Origin: Candidatus Aerophobota bacterium
Lineage (GTDB): Bacteria > Aerophobota > Aerophobia > Aerophobales > JAGGXI01
DNA length: 64,000 nucleotides
NCBI GenBank assembly: GCA_021163155.1
Contig: JAGGXI010000061.1
Location: forward strand, 33,842-97,841
Direction of reading: 5' to 3'
Below are positions 17,198-23,983 of the stretch, piece by piece; within the stretch, counting starts at the first letter, position 1, and every line of letters starts with the position of its first letter. The position numbers and the translations under genes were made by a program. The notes under the pieces were generated by a model. The model saw nothing but the letters and a program-made list of their open reading frames with translations, was not told the origin of the DNA and did no database searches.

Positions 17198-18736
17198 TTA
17201 TCTTAGCAGCTGTAATACTCCCTGAGGAACAGCATTTGCCTGAGCTAACATCGCTGTAGCTGCCTGGGTCAAAATCTGATTCTTGGTAAATTCCATCATC
17301 TCTTGAGCCATATCTACATCTCTGATTCGAGACTCAGATGCCTGCATATTCTCTCGAGCAACACCAAGGTTGCGCTGGTTACTTTCAAGGACGTTTGCTT
17401 GAATAGCTCCTAATTTTGCCCTTTGAGTAGAGACATCTTTAATTGCCTGGTCAATAACATCAATGGCTGTTTGAGCATCAGTGGCTAAGTCGTAGCTTTC
17501 GCCGTCTTTAAGGTCATTTAAGCCATTTGCAGCTACACTGGCACCTAACTCTGATGGTATCATATTACCAATAGTGAATACATATGTTTCTCCAGCATTT
17601 GCCCCAATTTGAAATTGTGTGGTGTCTCCGTAAAGTCTTACTACGTCTATATATGTATCCGCTGCATTGGAACCAGAATTCAAAGTGATTTCCAATCCAT
17701 TAAGATCAGTGTCAGCATCACCTACCAGTGTAAGTCCATTTTTACCTGTAGCGTTAGCCCGTTTGTAAGTTGTTCCGCTATTATCAATCCTTTTATACTC
17801 AAAATATCCTTTTATATCAGTTCCATGGTCATGGTCTGTGTATGTGTCAGTTCCAGCACTTACTATTAAATCTTTTTCATCATAAAGGTCTATCAGGTAA
17901 TCACTTCCGTAATTGCTGTGCACCAAACCAATATAACCACTGTTGGTACCAATTGTAGACGCGCCACTAGCAAATGTAGCACCAGATGCAAAGAATTGAG
18001 CTTGAATTTGTGATCCAGATGCTGCCAGTGTAGTATTTATAGCTACCATTGCAGCACTAACTGTCATACCACCGGTCAGGGTTATCCCTATTCCATTGAT
18101 ATTCAATGTTGTAGATTCCCCTGAGTTAAGTCCAATAGCACTTGATAAGGTAATACCTCCACTAGTTATTTTTTTTCCTTCATCCAAACCTAAATTTGCC
18201 TTAGTAGCCGCACTCTCTACAGTTATCTTAACATAACTAATTCCTGGAGCATTTGCTTTGCCCACGTTTACACTGTTCACAACGGTAGAATTTTTTACCT
18301 CGGCCTTTTTACCCACACTTCCATCCAGCAACATCTTTCCTGCATAAGCAGTGGTGGTGGCAATTCTGTCTATAGAGTCAATAGCAGAGTCAAGCTGCTC
18401 CTGGTCTGCAGCAATAGCCTCGGGTGTGATTGCTGCAGTGTTCGCTGCGTGCAAAGCCAGACTTCTCATAGAGTCAAGCAGACTGTGCATTTCTGTCATC
18501 GCTCCTTCTGCAGTTTGAATCATAGAGATACCATCCTGGGTATTAGCCAGCGCCTGGTCCATGCCTACAATTTGGCCTCTTAAATTTTCGGACAAGACCA
18601 AGCCTGCAGGGTCATCGGCAGCACGGTTAATCCGATAACCACTGGACAGTTTTTCTAAGCTCTTACCCAGGGCATCATTTGTTAATCCTAATTGCCTCCA
18701 GGCATTAAGAGCCATTATATTATGATTAATTCTCAT
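17198..18736 (-). CDS. fliC: Flagellin
   Basis: Filament subunit, exported through the flagellar type III system. The conserved N-terminal D0/D1 region spans about 1-150 (MRINHNIMALNAWRQL, LSSGYRINRAADDPAGL, ANTQDGISMIQTAEGAM). The C-terminal D1/D0 region spans about 425-512 and ends QANAVPQGVLQLLR. The middle (about 150-420) is a Ser/Thr/Gly-rich variable domain without cysteine. Length is 512 aa. The ATG has AAGGAGG eight bases upstream. Control appears to be by sigma-28 (promoter near 18867-18893) and by CsrA/FliW through the 124-base leader. A terminator follows. The adjacent DUF115 gene suggests the Ser/Thr-rich domain is glycosylated. Confidence 0.97.
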   Translation of the reverse strand: MRINHNIMALNAWRQLGLTNDALGKSLEKLSSGYRINRAADDPAGLVLSENLRGQIVGMDQALANTQDGISMIQTAEGAMTEMHSLLDSMRSLALHAANTAAITPEAIAADQEQLDSAIDSIDRIATTTAYAGKMLLDGSVGKKAEVKNSTVVNSVNVGKANAPGISYVKITVESAATKANLGLDEGKKITSGGITLSSAIGLNSGESTTLNINGIGITLTGGMTVSAAMVAINTTLAASGSQIQAQFFASGATFASGASTIGTNSGYIGLVHSNYGSDYLIDLYDEKDLIVSAGTDTYTDHDHGTDIKGYFEYKRIDNSGTTYKRANATGKNGLTLVGDADTDLNGLEITLNSGSNAADTYIDVVRLYGDTTQFQIGANAGETYVFTIGNMIPSELGASVAANGLNDLKDGESYDLATDAQTAIDVIDQAIKDVSTQRAKLGAIQANVLESNQRNLGVARENMQASESRIRDVDMAQEMMEFTKNQILTQAATAMLAQANAVPQGVLQLLR

Positions 18737-18860
18737 TTTTTATCCTCCTTGATAATTTTTCCGCCTTCCCTGGCGGGAAATTTCATTTAATAAATTTTAT
18801 TGGATACGACGGCTTTTCTAATAATTAAATCTTCTCACCTCCTCTGCCGTTTTTTACTCA
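18737..18860 (-). promoter_or_regulatory. fliC mRNA leader with two GGAGG motifs
   Basis: The predicted leader begins near 18860. A first GGAGGTGA (about 18843-18836) has no usable start codon behind it. A hairpin CCGCC-AGGGAA-GGCGG (about 18777-18762) precedes the true Shine-Dalgarno AAGGAGG (18750-18744). Two GGA sites, one upstream and one on the Shine-Dalgarno, match the arrangement by which CsrA represses flagellin in Bacillus subtilis. That CsrA acts here is inference. Confidence 0.5.
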
Positions 18861-18881
18861 ACTATATTATCGGCAGAGGAG
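18839..18881. promoter_or_regulatory. Inverted repeat spanning the fliC transcription start
   Basis: CTCCTCTGCCG (18839-18849) and CGGCAGAGGAG (18871-18881) are perfect 11-bp inverse complements 21 bases apart. One arm overlaps the sigma-28 -10 and spacer, the other lies at about +12 to +22. It could be an operator or could arise because the same GGAGG-rich word is used twice. Confidence 0.6.
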
Positions 18882-18893
18882 AAAAAAACTTTA
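18867..18893 (-). promoter_or_regulatory. Sigma-28 (FliA) promoter of fliC
   Basis: Minus strand TAAAGTTT (18893-18886), 11-base spacer, GCCGATAA (18874-18867). This matches the enterobacterial FliA consensus at every position, including spacer length. Confidence 0.93.
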
Positions 18894-18911
18894 ATCGCCT
18901 TTGACTCTTGC

Positions 18912-18950
18912 TTTACCCCGTTAGATAGTATAAGCATCTAATGGGGTCTA
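18912..18950. repeat. TTTA-type palindrome
   Basis: TTTA (18912-18915), a 31-bp core CCCCGTTAGATAG..GCATCTAATGGGG (18916-18946), then TCTA. It has the same length and ends as the insert in the REP at 8278-8308. It lies just upstream of the fliC promoter. Confidence 0.75.
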
Positions 18951-18996
18951 CGAAGGGCGACTGAAGTCGTCCTCACCCACAAAGAAAATTATTTTT

Positions 18997-19021
18997 GCTA
19001 TGAGCTATCAGCTATGAGCTA
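18997..19021 (-). repeat. AGCTATGAGC word repeat over the csrA stop
   Basis: Minus strand TAGCTCATAGCTGATAGC followed by TCATAGC; the first TAG is the csrA stop. It contains TAG or TGA in several frames. Confidence 0.75.
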
Positions 19022-19252
19022 AGTATCAGTTGTTGGCAAAATGGATATTAATTTATCTACCCCTTTCGGAGCTTTAGAAGAAGCCAGGTTCTCCTTTTTA
19101 ATAGCCTCATATATTTCCTTACGGTTGATAGAAATATTAAAAGGAGCTCTTATACCCAATTTTACCTTTTTCCCTTGAATGTGAAGTATCTTTACCTCTA
19201 TATTATCTTCTATAATTATACTTTCTCCTATTTTACGGGTGAGGATTAACAT
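19019..19252 (-). CDS. csrA: Carbon storage regulator CsrA
   Basis: Small dimeric RNA-binding protein that represses translation by binding GGA motifs, often over the Shine-Dalgarno. The core [14 protein letters not shown] and the RNA-contact Arg44 (SINRKEIY) are conserved. Asn55, the residue implicated in FliW binding in B. subtilis CsrA, is present. The 77-aa product has a C-terminal extension of about 15 residues over E. coli CsrA. It follows fliW by 83 bp and precedes fliC, the arrangement typical of organisms with a FliW-CsrA-flagellin switch. The stop codon lies in a word repeat. Confidence 0.96.
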   Translation of the reverse strand: MLILTRKIGESIIIEDNIEVKILHIQGKKVKLGIRAPFNISINRKEIYEAIKKENLASSKAPKGVDKLISILPTTDT

Positions 19253-19262
19253 AAAAGCTCCT

Positions 19263-19338
19263 TTTACCCCGTTAGATAAGCTTCTCTATCTAATGGGGTT
19301 TACCCCATTAGGTAAGTTTCTCTACCTCACGGGGTTTA
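19263..19338. repeat. Tandem dimer of the TTTA-type palindrome
   Basis: TTTA, a 32-bp core (19267-19298), TTTA (19299-19302), a second 32-bp core (19303-19334), TTTA (19335-19338). The cores read CCCCGTTAGATA..TATCTAATGGGG and CCCCATTAGGTA..TACCTCACGGGG, so the arms have diverged partly in a compensated way. The last TTTA overlaps the fliW stop codon. Confidence 0.8.
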
Positions 19339-19761
19339 CTTCTTCAATAATTCATATTGCAGGGGATATCCACTATCTTCCAGAATAATCTGTTTTCCTA
19401 TTTTTTTCGTAGCATTAATTACTAAGGGGGCTAAAAGATTAGCTCTTGTACAGGAAGGGTCTTCGGGAATGACAACTAAAACAAAAACTTTTCCTTCTTT
19501 TTCATCTTTAAGCTTTAATAAAGTGCTGTCTTTTGAGCTAATTTTAACTTTATAGCAAGGATAAAAAAATAGCGGGTTGACTATAACGAAGGCTAAATCT
19601 GAATTATCCAGCGATTGAAGCCATTTAAAGGGTTTATCTTCTTCTCGCTCTACAATAAAGTAATGCTTAAAATTAGAAAATCCAATTATTCCCTCGGGGA
19701 AATAGATAATCTCCTCTTTCTTTATTTCTATCTTGCTAAAACGGGTAGTTTCTATTATCAA
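19336..19761 (-). CDS. fliW: Flagellar assembly factor FliW
   Basis: Binds CsrA or flagellin in a partner switch that couples flagellin translation to secretion. Typical family segments are present: IYFPEGIIGFSNFKHYFIVE (about 19-38), FKWLQSLDNSDLAFVIVNPLFF (split: FKWLQSLD, then LAFVIVNP at about 53-61), VFVLVVIP and NLLAPLVIN (about 109-117). Length 141 aa is normal. It is immediately upstream of csrA and downstream of flgL, as in many Firmicutes and spirochaetes. Confidence 0.95.
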   Translation of the reverse strand: MIIETTRFSKIEIKKEEIIYFPEGIIGFSNFKHYFIVEREEDKPFKWLQSLDNSDLAFVIVNPLFFYPCYKVKISSKDSTLLKLKDEKEGKVFVLVVIPEDPSCTRANLLAPLVINATKKIGKQIILEDSGYPLQYELLKK

Positions 19762-19819
19762 GTTTTTCTCCTATGATACGGTGATTGAAATCATCCCATT
19801 GGGGTAATGGCTTTTCTTT

Positions 19820-19932
19820 CCCTCTAATCCTTTAATCCTCTAATCCTTCTTTTTCCCTCTAATCCTGCCTTTACGCAGGCTAAAGCCTGCGGCTACCGGT
19901 ACCTCTTTCCCTCTAATCCTCTAATCCTGCCT
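19820..19932 (-). repeat. Composite REP/octamer element at the flgL 3' end
   Basis: After the flgL TGA (minus strand) comes AAAAGGCAGGATTAGAGG, AGAGGGAAAGAGGTACC, REP at 19897-19874, GCGTAAAGGCAGGATTAGAGGG, then further AGGATTAG octamers to about 19820. Confidence 0.85.
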
Positions 19933-19934
19933 TT

Positions 19935-20810
19935 TCATTTCCAGAATTCTATCATTGTAAAGTCCAGGATTTGTCTTCCAGCAGAAAGAGCTGCCTGGTA
20001 GGCTACACCGGCAGATTGAAGGTTAGCTACAGCCTCTGTTATATCTGCATCTTCTGTATAAGAGAGAAGTTTTATCATCCTCACTCTTCTATCTTCAAGT
20101 CTGTTTTGAAAAATCTGTATCCTTTTGCCTCTTCCTCCAAGCTCTCCTTCCCAGCTACGAATTTGTTTGATACAGCTGTCAATCTCTTCTATTTTATCGT
20201 TTATTCCTTGTGTATCGTCATTTTCTAAAGCTTCCTCTAACTCAGATAGGACAGCAAAGATATCTTCATCCTCTTTGAAAACTTTATTTCCGGGAACATT
20301 TATAGCAATTGTTCTTTTTTCTCCTATCTGAATATTTATCTCCTTATCATTTCCCTCATAGTCCCCATTCTCGGTGAAGGGCTGGGTAAGAGTTTTGCTA
20401 CCACTGAAAATATAACGGCCACTATAGGAAGTATTAGCTAACTGTATAAGCTGTTTTTTAAGATTCCGCACCTCTTCTGCAGAGATTATTTTAGAATCAA
20501 CAGTTGAGGTAGCATTGGATTCTCGTAGGGCTATAATTTTAGCTTCGTTTAATGCTTCTCCTATATTATCTACAGTTTGTGCAGTTAAGTTAATCCAGGT
20601 GTCTGCTGTATCAATATTTTTAAGGTATTGCTCAGTATCTCTTAAATCATTTTCCAAATTTAAAGCACGGGATATGCGGAGAGGGTCATCGGAAGGTTTG
20701 TTCACTCTCTTTCCTGTAGATAAAATCTCCTGAAGTTTACCCAGGCGGCTCTTGCTCTGATTGATGGAATCTATAACACTTTTAGATAGCATACTGGCAG
20801 TAATACGCAT
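19935..20810 (-). CDS. flgL: Hook-filament junction protein FlgL (HAP3)
   Basis: Second junction protein between hook and filament, with flagellin-like ends. N-terminus MRITASMLSKSVIDSINQ, then LQEILSTGKRVNKPSDDPLRISRAL (in two parts: LSTGKRVNKPSDDP at about 30-43). The C-terminal helix pair ends ILDFTMIEFWK. The start at 20810 follows AAAGGAGG; a longer frame beginning at 20834 starts in a word repeat. 291 aa is normal. A 30-bp copy of its 3' end lies at 23589-23620. Confidence 0.94.
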   Translation of the reverse strand: MRITASMLSKSVIDSINQSKSRLGKLQEILSTGKRVNKPSDDPLRISRALNLENDLRDTEQYLKNIDTADTWINLTAQTVDNIGEALNEAKIIALRESNATSTVDSKIISAEEVRNLKKQLIQLANTSYSGRYIFSGSKTLTQPFTENGDYEGNDKEINIQIGEKRTIAINVPGNKVFKEDEDIFAVLSELEEALENDDTQGINDKIEEIDSCIKQIRSWEGELGGRGKRIQIFQNRLEDRRVRMIKLLSYTEDADITEAVANLQSAGVAYQAALSAGRQILDFTMIEFWK

Positions 20811-20825
20811 CTTTTCCTCCTTTAA

Positions 20826-20912
20826 ATAGCTCATAGTTCATAGCTGATAGCTCATAGCAAAATCAAAACTCAGATTAGTTCATGGCTCATGGCTGGTAGT
20901 CAGCTAAACCGC
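20826..20912 (+). repeat. AGCTATGAGC word repeats upstream of flgL
   Basis: AGCTCATAGTTCATAGCTGA and further TAGCTCATAGC, then worn copies (TTCATGGCTCATGGCTGGTAG). This is the third and largest locus of the family. Confidence 0.65.
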
Positions 20913-20917
20913 CTGCT

Positions 20918-20975
20918 CGCTATAGACATAAGCTACCACCAAGTTCTACGGTGGTTGAAACCACCGCTTCGCCGA
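20918..20975 (-). repeat. Second REP-like family, inverted copy
   Basis: Inverse complement of the 8437-8496 element: GCGAAGCGGTGGTTTCAACC, then GTAGAACTTGGTGGTAGC and TTATGTCTATAGCG. With the neighbouring repeats it fills the ~300-bp flgK-flgL gap; no gene is visible there. Confidence 0.75.
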
Positions 20976-21003
20976 CAAACATTTATATGGATGTACTGGT
21001 TTT

Positions 21004-21116
21004 TCCCTCTAATCCTCTAATCCTCTAATCCTGCTTTTTTCTCTCTCACATCCTGCCTTTACGCAGGCTAAAGCCTGCGGCTACCGGTACCTCTTTCCCT
21101 TTAATCCTCTCTTTAC
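21004..21116 (-). repeat. Composite REP/octamer element at the flgK 3' end
   Basis: The flgK stop is followed (minus strand) by AGAGAGGATTAAAGGGAAAG, AGGTACC, REP at 21085-21062, GCGTAAAGGCAGGATGTGAG, and three AGGATTAG octamers. Confidence 0.85.
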
Positions 21117-22726
21117 ACTCCCATAGAGGTGGTGAGTATATCCAACATATCATTAATTACTTTTAAGAAATTTACAGACATACGATAAGCTTGCTGGAAG
21201 AGGATAATATTGGTCATCTCCTCATCTAAAGAGACTCCGCAGATACTCTGTCGACGATTCTCCAATTGTTTAAGGAGAAGCTCTCGATTATCCTTCATCT
21301 GGGAGGTTTCCTTTGCTTCAACTCCTAACTTTCCTATTGTTCCGTTATAATAGTCAGCAAAGGTTGAGGAGTTTCCTTCCATAGTTAGCCCATCTTTTAA
21401 CTGGGATATTGCAAGAGCGTTGCTGTTGTCTCCGGGAGCACCATCTCCTGATGCGGCAATATAATTTAGATTTTCTTCAATAGCATCATCAAGAGCTATA
21501 TCCTCTACCCCTTTTCCCTTAAAAAAGTTATTGAGGATACCCAGTTTTAACATAATTCCATCAGAGTCTGCGGTAATGCAAACTATTTGGGGGTCACTTG
21601 CATAAGGGGTAAGCACCAATTTATTTCCGCTGATGCTTGCCTCCACCCCCGTAGTCCCACTTTGAGCATTAATTTTGTTAATAATATCACTTAAAGTATC
21701 TGTTGAGGCAAGGGTAATATTAACTCCATTGATAGCAAAGCTTCCATCTATACCTAATTGTCCTGTAAGCTCTTTTGAGCCTATTATCTGGCTTGTTCCA
21801 TCCAATCCCATCCCTTTTTGATGAAGAGTATTCATCTTATTAATTAAGGAGGAGGCTAACCCATCAAGACGCTCGAGAAATTCAGGGATAATTTTATCCC
21901 GAGCATCCAGAAGTCCTTTTAACTCTCCATCGGTTATCATTACCTTCTCTTTATTATCTTTCCATTTAATATCTAAATAGCCATTTTCCCCTGCTTCTGT
22001 GGTAAATTCTGCTATTTTACTCTTACTTATCAGAAGCTGTCCATATACACTGATTTTTACTGTGCCATCATCCATCTCCTGATAAGAAAAGTTAATCAAA
22101 TCAGACAGTTTATCAATTAAAAGGTCTCGCTGGTCTCGCAGGTCATTGGAAACGACTTGACCTCCCAATTCTATTCTCTCTATCTTCTGATTAAGGTCTC
22201 CTATTTGATGGATTATACTATTTAATCGCTCCACTTCAGTTCTTATTCGAGTGTCTATATTTGACTGCAGGTCTTTTAAAGAGTTATAGAGTTGACTAAA
22301 AGCATCACAGAGAGTTTTTGCTTGTTCCCTTACACTGGCTCTGGCACTTCCATCCTCAGGATTGTTAGCCAAATCTGCCCAACTATTCCAAAAATTACTC
22401 ATAATGGTTCCTATTCCTGCCTCCGATGGCTCATTAAATAAGATTTCCATCTCCTCTAATATTTCGTTTTTTGCGTCCCACTGTTTTAAGGTAGGATTCT
22501 CTTTCCTGATATAGTAATCAATTATTCTATCCCTTGTTCTTTCCACTGTCTCTACCTTGACTCCTGTGCCCATAGAACCCTGGGGTAAGGTAGTGGCAAG
22601 GATTGCTCTTTGGCGGGAGAATCCTGGAGTATTCACATTGGCAATATTGTGCCCGATTGTATGAAGAGCCTGGCGCTGTGTCCTTATGGCTCTAATTCCT
22701 GTCTCTAAAGACCTTAATGCTTCCAT
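21113..22726 (-). CDS. flgK: Hook-associated protein FlgK (HAP1)
   Basis: First junction protein on the hook. The rod/hook N-terminus MEALRSLETGIRAIRTQRQA is followed by the Flg_bb_rod-like ALHTIGHNIANVNTPGFSRQ. A flagellin-type coiled region covers about 85-200, a variable centre about 300-440, and the C-terminal SGVSLDEEMTNIILFQQAYR-type helix (here CGVSLDEEMTNIILFQQAY) the end. 537 aa is typical. It lies upstream of flgL and downstream of flgN, the normal order. Confidence 0.95.
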   Translation of the reverse strand: MEALRSLETGIRAIRTQRQALHTIGHNIANVNTPGFSRQRAILATTLPQGSMGTGVKVETVERTRDRIIDYYIRKENPTLKQWDAKNEILEEMEILFNEPSEAGIGTIMSNFWNSWADLANNPEDGSARASVREQAKTLCDAFSQLYNSLKDLQSNIDTRIRTEVERLNSIIHQIGDLNQKIERIELGGQVVSNDLRDQRDLLIDKLSDLINFSYQEMDDGTVKISVYGQLLISKSKIAEFTTEAGENGYLDIKWKDNKEKVMITDGELKGLLDARDKIIPEFLERLDGLASSLINKMNTLHQKGMGLDGTSQIIGSKELTGQLGIDGSFAINGVNITLASTDTLSDIINKINAQSGTTGVEASISGNKLVLTPYASDPQIVCITADSDGIMLKLGILNNFFKGKGVEDIALDDAIEENLNYIAASGDGAPGDNSNALAISQLKDGLTMEGNSSTFADYYNGTIGKLGVEAKETSQMKDNRELLLKQLENRRQSICGVSLDEEMTNIILFQQAYRMSVNFLKVINDMLDILTTSMGV

Positions 22727-22771
22727 ATTTTTTCCTTCCTATTTTCTTCTTTAATCCTCTTTTTGGTTTTC

Positions 22772-23050
22772 CTATCAGCTATGAACTATGAGCTAGTTTT
22801 CTTAATCCTGCCTTTTTAGTTTTGCTTTTTAATCCTCTAATCCTCTAATCCTGCTTTCCCCTCTAATGCTGCCTTTACGCAGGCTAAAGCCTGCGGCTAC
22901 CGTATTTCCTTCCCTTTAATCCTCTAATCCTGCTTTTTTAATCCTCTAATCCTGCTTTTCTTAGTTTTTCTTCGTTTTTTGTTTTCCCTTTAATCCTCTA
23001 ATCCTTTAATCCTCTAATCCTGCTTTTTTAATCCTCTAATCCTGCTTTTC
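22772..23050 (-). repeat. Word repeat and long AGGATTAG octamer array between flgN and flgK
   Basis: The ~320-bp gap holds, in minus-strand order after the flgN stop, AAAAGCAGGATTAGAGGATT, several more AGGATTAA/AGGATTAG octamers with AAAAAGCAGG restarts, a REP at 22901-22878, more octamers, and an AGCTATGAGC word repeat (22795-22772). No gene is visible. This is the most extended octamer array in the window. Confidence 0.85.
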
Positions 23051-23543
23051 ATGTCTTCTGGTCTATTAGTTTTCTCAACTGGTACTTTTTTTTGTTTTTT
23101 CCATTGGGTACATATACAGGTGAAGATTTTACTCCTGTTAGAAAATGGAAATATTCATCAATAAGCTTTATAGAATATTCAATAAGAAAGATGTTGCTTT
23201 TGTTGATTTTGTCTATATCTTTTATCAAAGAGGTTATTTTTTTATGAAAAATACGAAGTTGTGATGAGAAAGGTCTCTTTGTTGCTTTTATAAGTCTGGA
23301 TAAAGTAACTTTATTTGGCAAAGAGAGAGATTTTCTTAAAATTTCTATAATTTTTCTTCTTGCCTCCTCCCAGGTTTTTATTTGAAGAAAGATACTCTCT
23401 TGATTTTTAATAATCTCCTCAAGTTTCTTTAAATTCCCTTTGATGACTGTTTCTTCCTCTTTTTGGCAAAGATGATGAAGCTTTTGATATAATTTTAACT
23501 CCTCTTCCAGGATATTAATTAAATTTTTTAACTCTTTTTCCAT
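23049..23543 (-). CDS. flgN: FlgN-like flagellar export chaperone
   Basis: Cytosolic chaperone for FlgK and FlgL. The 164-aa product is almost wholly helical with heptad Leu patterns, beginning MEKELKNLINILEEELKLYQ and KLHHLCQKEEETVIKGNLKKL, the FlgN pattern. Sequence conservation in this family is low, so the call rests largely on its position directly upstream of flgK-flgL. AGAGGAGG precedes the ATG. Confidence 0.8.
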   Translation of the reverse strand: MEKELKNLINILEEELKLYQKLHHLCQKEEETVIKGNLKKLEEIIKNQESIFLQIKTWEEARRKIIEILRKSLSLPNKVTLSRLIKATKRPFSSQLRIFHKKITSLIKDIDKINKSNIFLIEYSIKLIDEYFHFLTGVKSSPVYVPNGKNKKKYQLRKLIDQKT

Positions 23544-23588
23544 AATTATCTACCTCCTCTTATTAGTAAATAGCCAATTCTCTTTTAT

Positions 23589-23620
23589 TTCCAGAATTCT
23601 ATCATCGTGAAGTCTTAAGA
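23589..23620 (-). pseudogene. Duplicated fragment of the flgL 3' end
   Basis: On the minus strand GACTTCACGATGATAGAATT-CTGGAAATAA would encode DFTMIEFWK and a stop, the last nine residues of FlgL. It differs from the flgL end (19964-19935) at about three third-codon-type positions. It lies between the flgJ-like gene and flgN without a reading frame upstream, so it looks like the remnant of a second flgL copy or a copied 3' end. Confidence 0.65.
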
Positions 23621-23634
23621 TACATACAAAGTTT

Positions 23635-23652
23635 CTCTATTCACTATTCACT
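23635..23652 (-). repeat. GTGAATAG word repeat over a stop codon
   Basis: Minus strand CAGTGAATAGTGAATAG; the first TAG is the stop of the flgJ-like gene, which therefore ends in Ser-Glu from the repeat. Same word as at 1081-1096. Confidence 0.75.
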
Positions 23653-23970
23653 GCCTTTTAGTTTTTCATATAATATTTTTGTTAGGCCAATTCCTCCTTC
23701 TTTGGCTATCCTTTGTGCCATTGCTTGGTACCATTCTTCTTTAAAAAATTTTTGGGTTAATCCTTCTCCAAAAAGCGTAGATTTTGGTAAAGTATTCTCC
23801 ATTTGGCGAAAAAGGTAAGTCAAAAAAATACCTTCAAATTGAGAACAGACCTCTTTTAAATTCTTTTTCTTTGCAATAACGTCTTCATTCCTTAAGGAAT
23901 AATTTAAATTTAATTTATTATTTAAAATAGTAGATAAGGGATAAATTGATGAATTTAATGAGAATGACAT
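23644..23970 (-). CDS. flgJ: Rod-binding protein (FlgJ N-terminal domain type)
   Basis: Rod-cap/rod-scaffold protein corresponding to the N-terminal domain of FlgJ, without the C-terminal muramidase domain. The rod-binding pattern is clear: KKNLKEVCSQFEGIFLTYLF (about 36-55), RQMENTLPKS (about 56-65), FKEEWYQAMAQRIAKEGGIG (about 75-94) and LTKILYEKL. At 108 aa it is the short form found in many phyla, where a separate enzyme cuts the peptidoglycan. It follows flgI by 13 bp, the usual order. ATG behind AAAGGAG. Confidence 0.92.
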   Translation of the reverse strand: MSFSLNSSIYPLSTILNNKLNLNYSLRNEDVIAKKKNLKEVCSQFEGIFLTYLFRQMENTLPKSTLFGEGLTQKFFKEEWYQAMAQRIAKEGGIGLTKILYEKLKGSE

Positions 23971-23983
23971 AGACTTCTCCTTT

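Noticed and set aside
22801-23050. CRISPR array in the AGGATTAG octamer stretches
   Set aside because: The unit is 8 bp with no unique spacers of constant length and no cas genes; the same octamers occur at many loci.
22801-23050. Replication-origin iterons or DnaA boxes
   Set aside because: The octamers are dispersed at gene ends over the whole window, do not match TTATNCACA, and no dnaA/dnaN is nearby.
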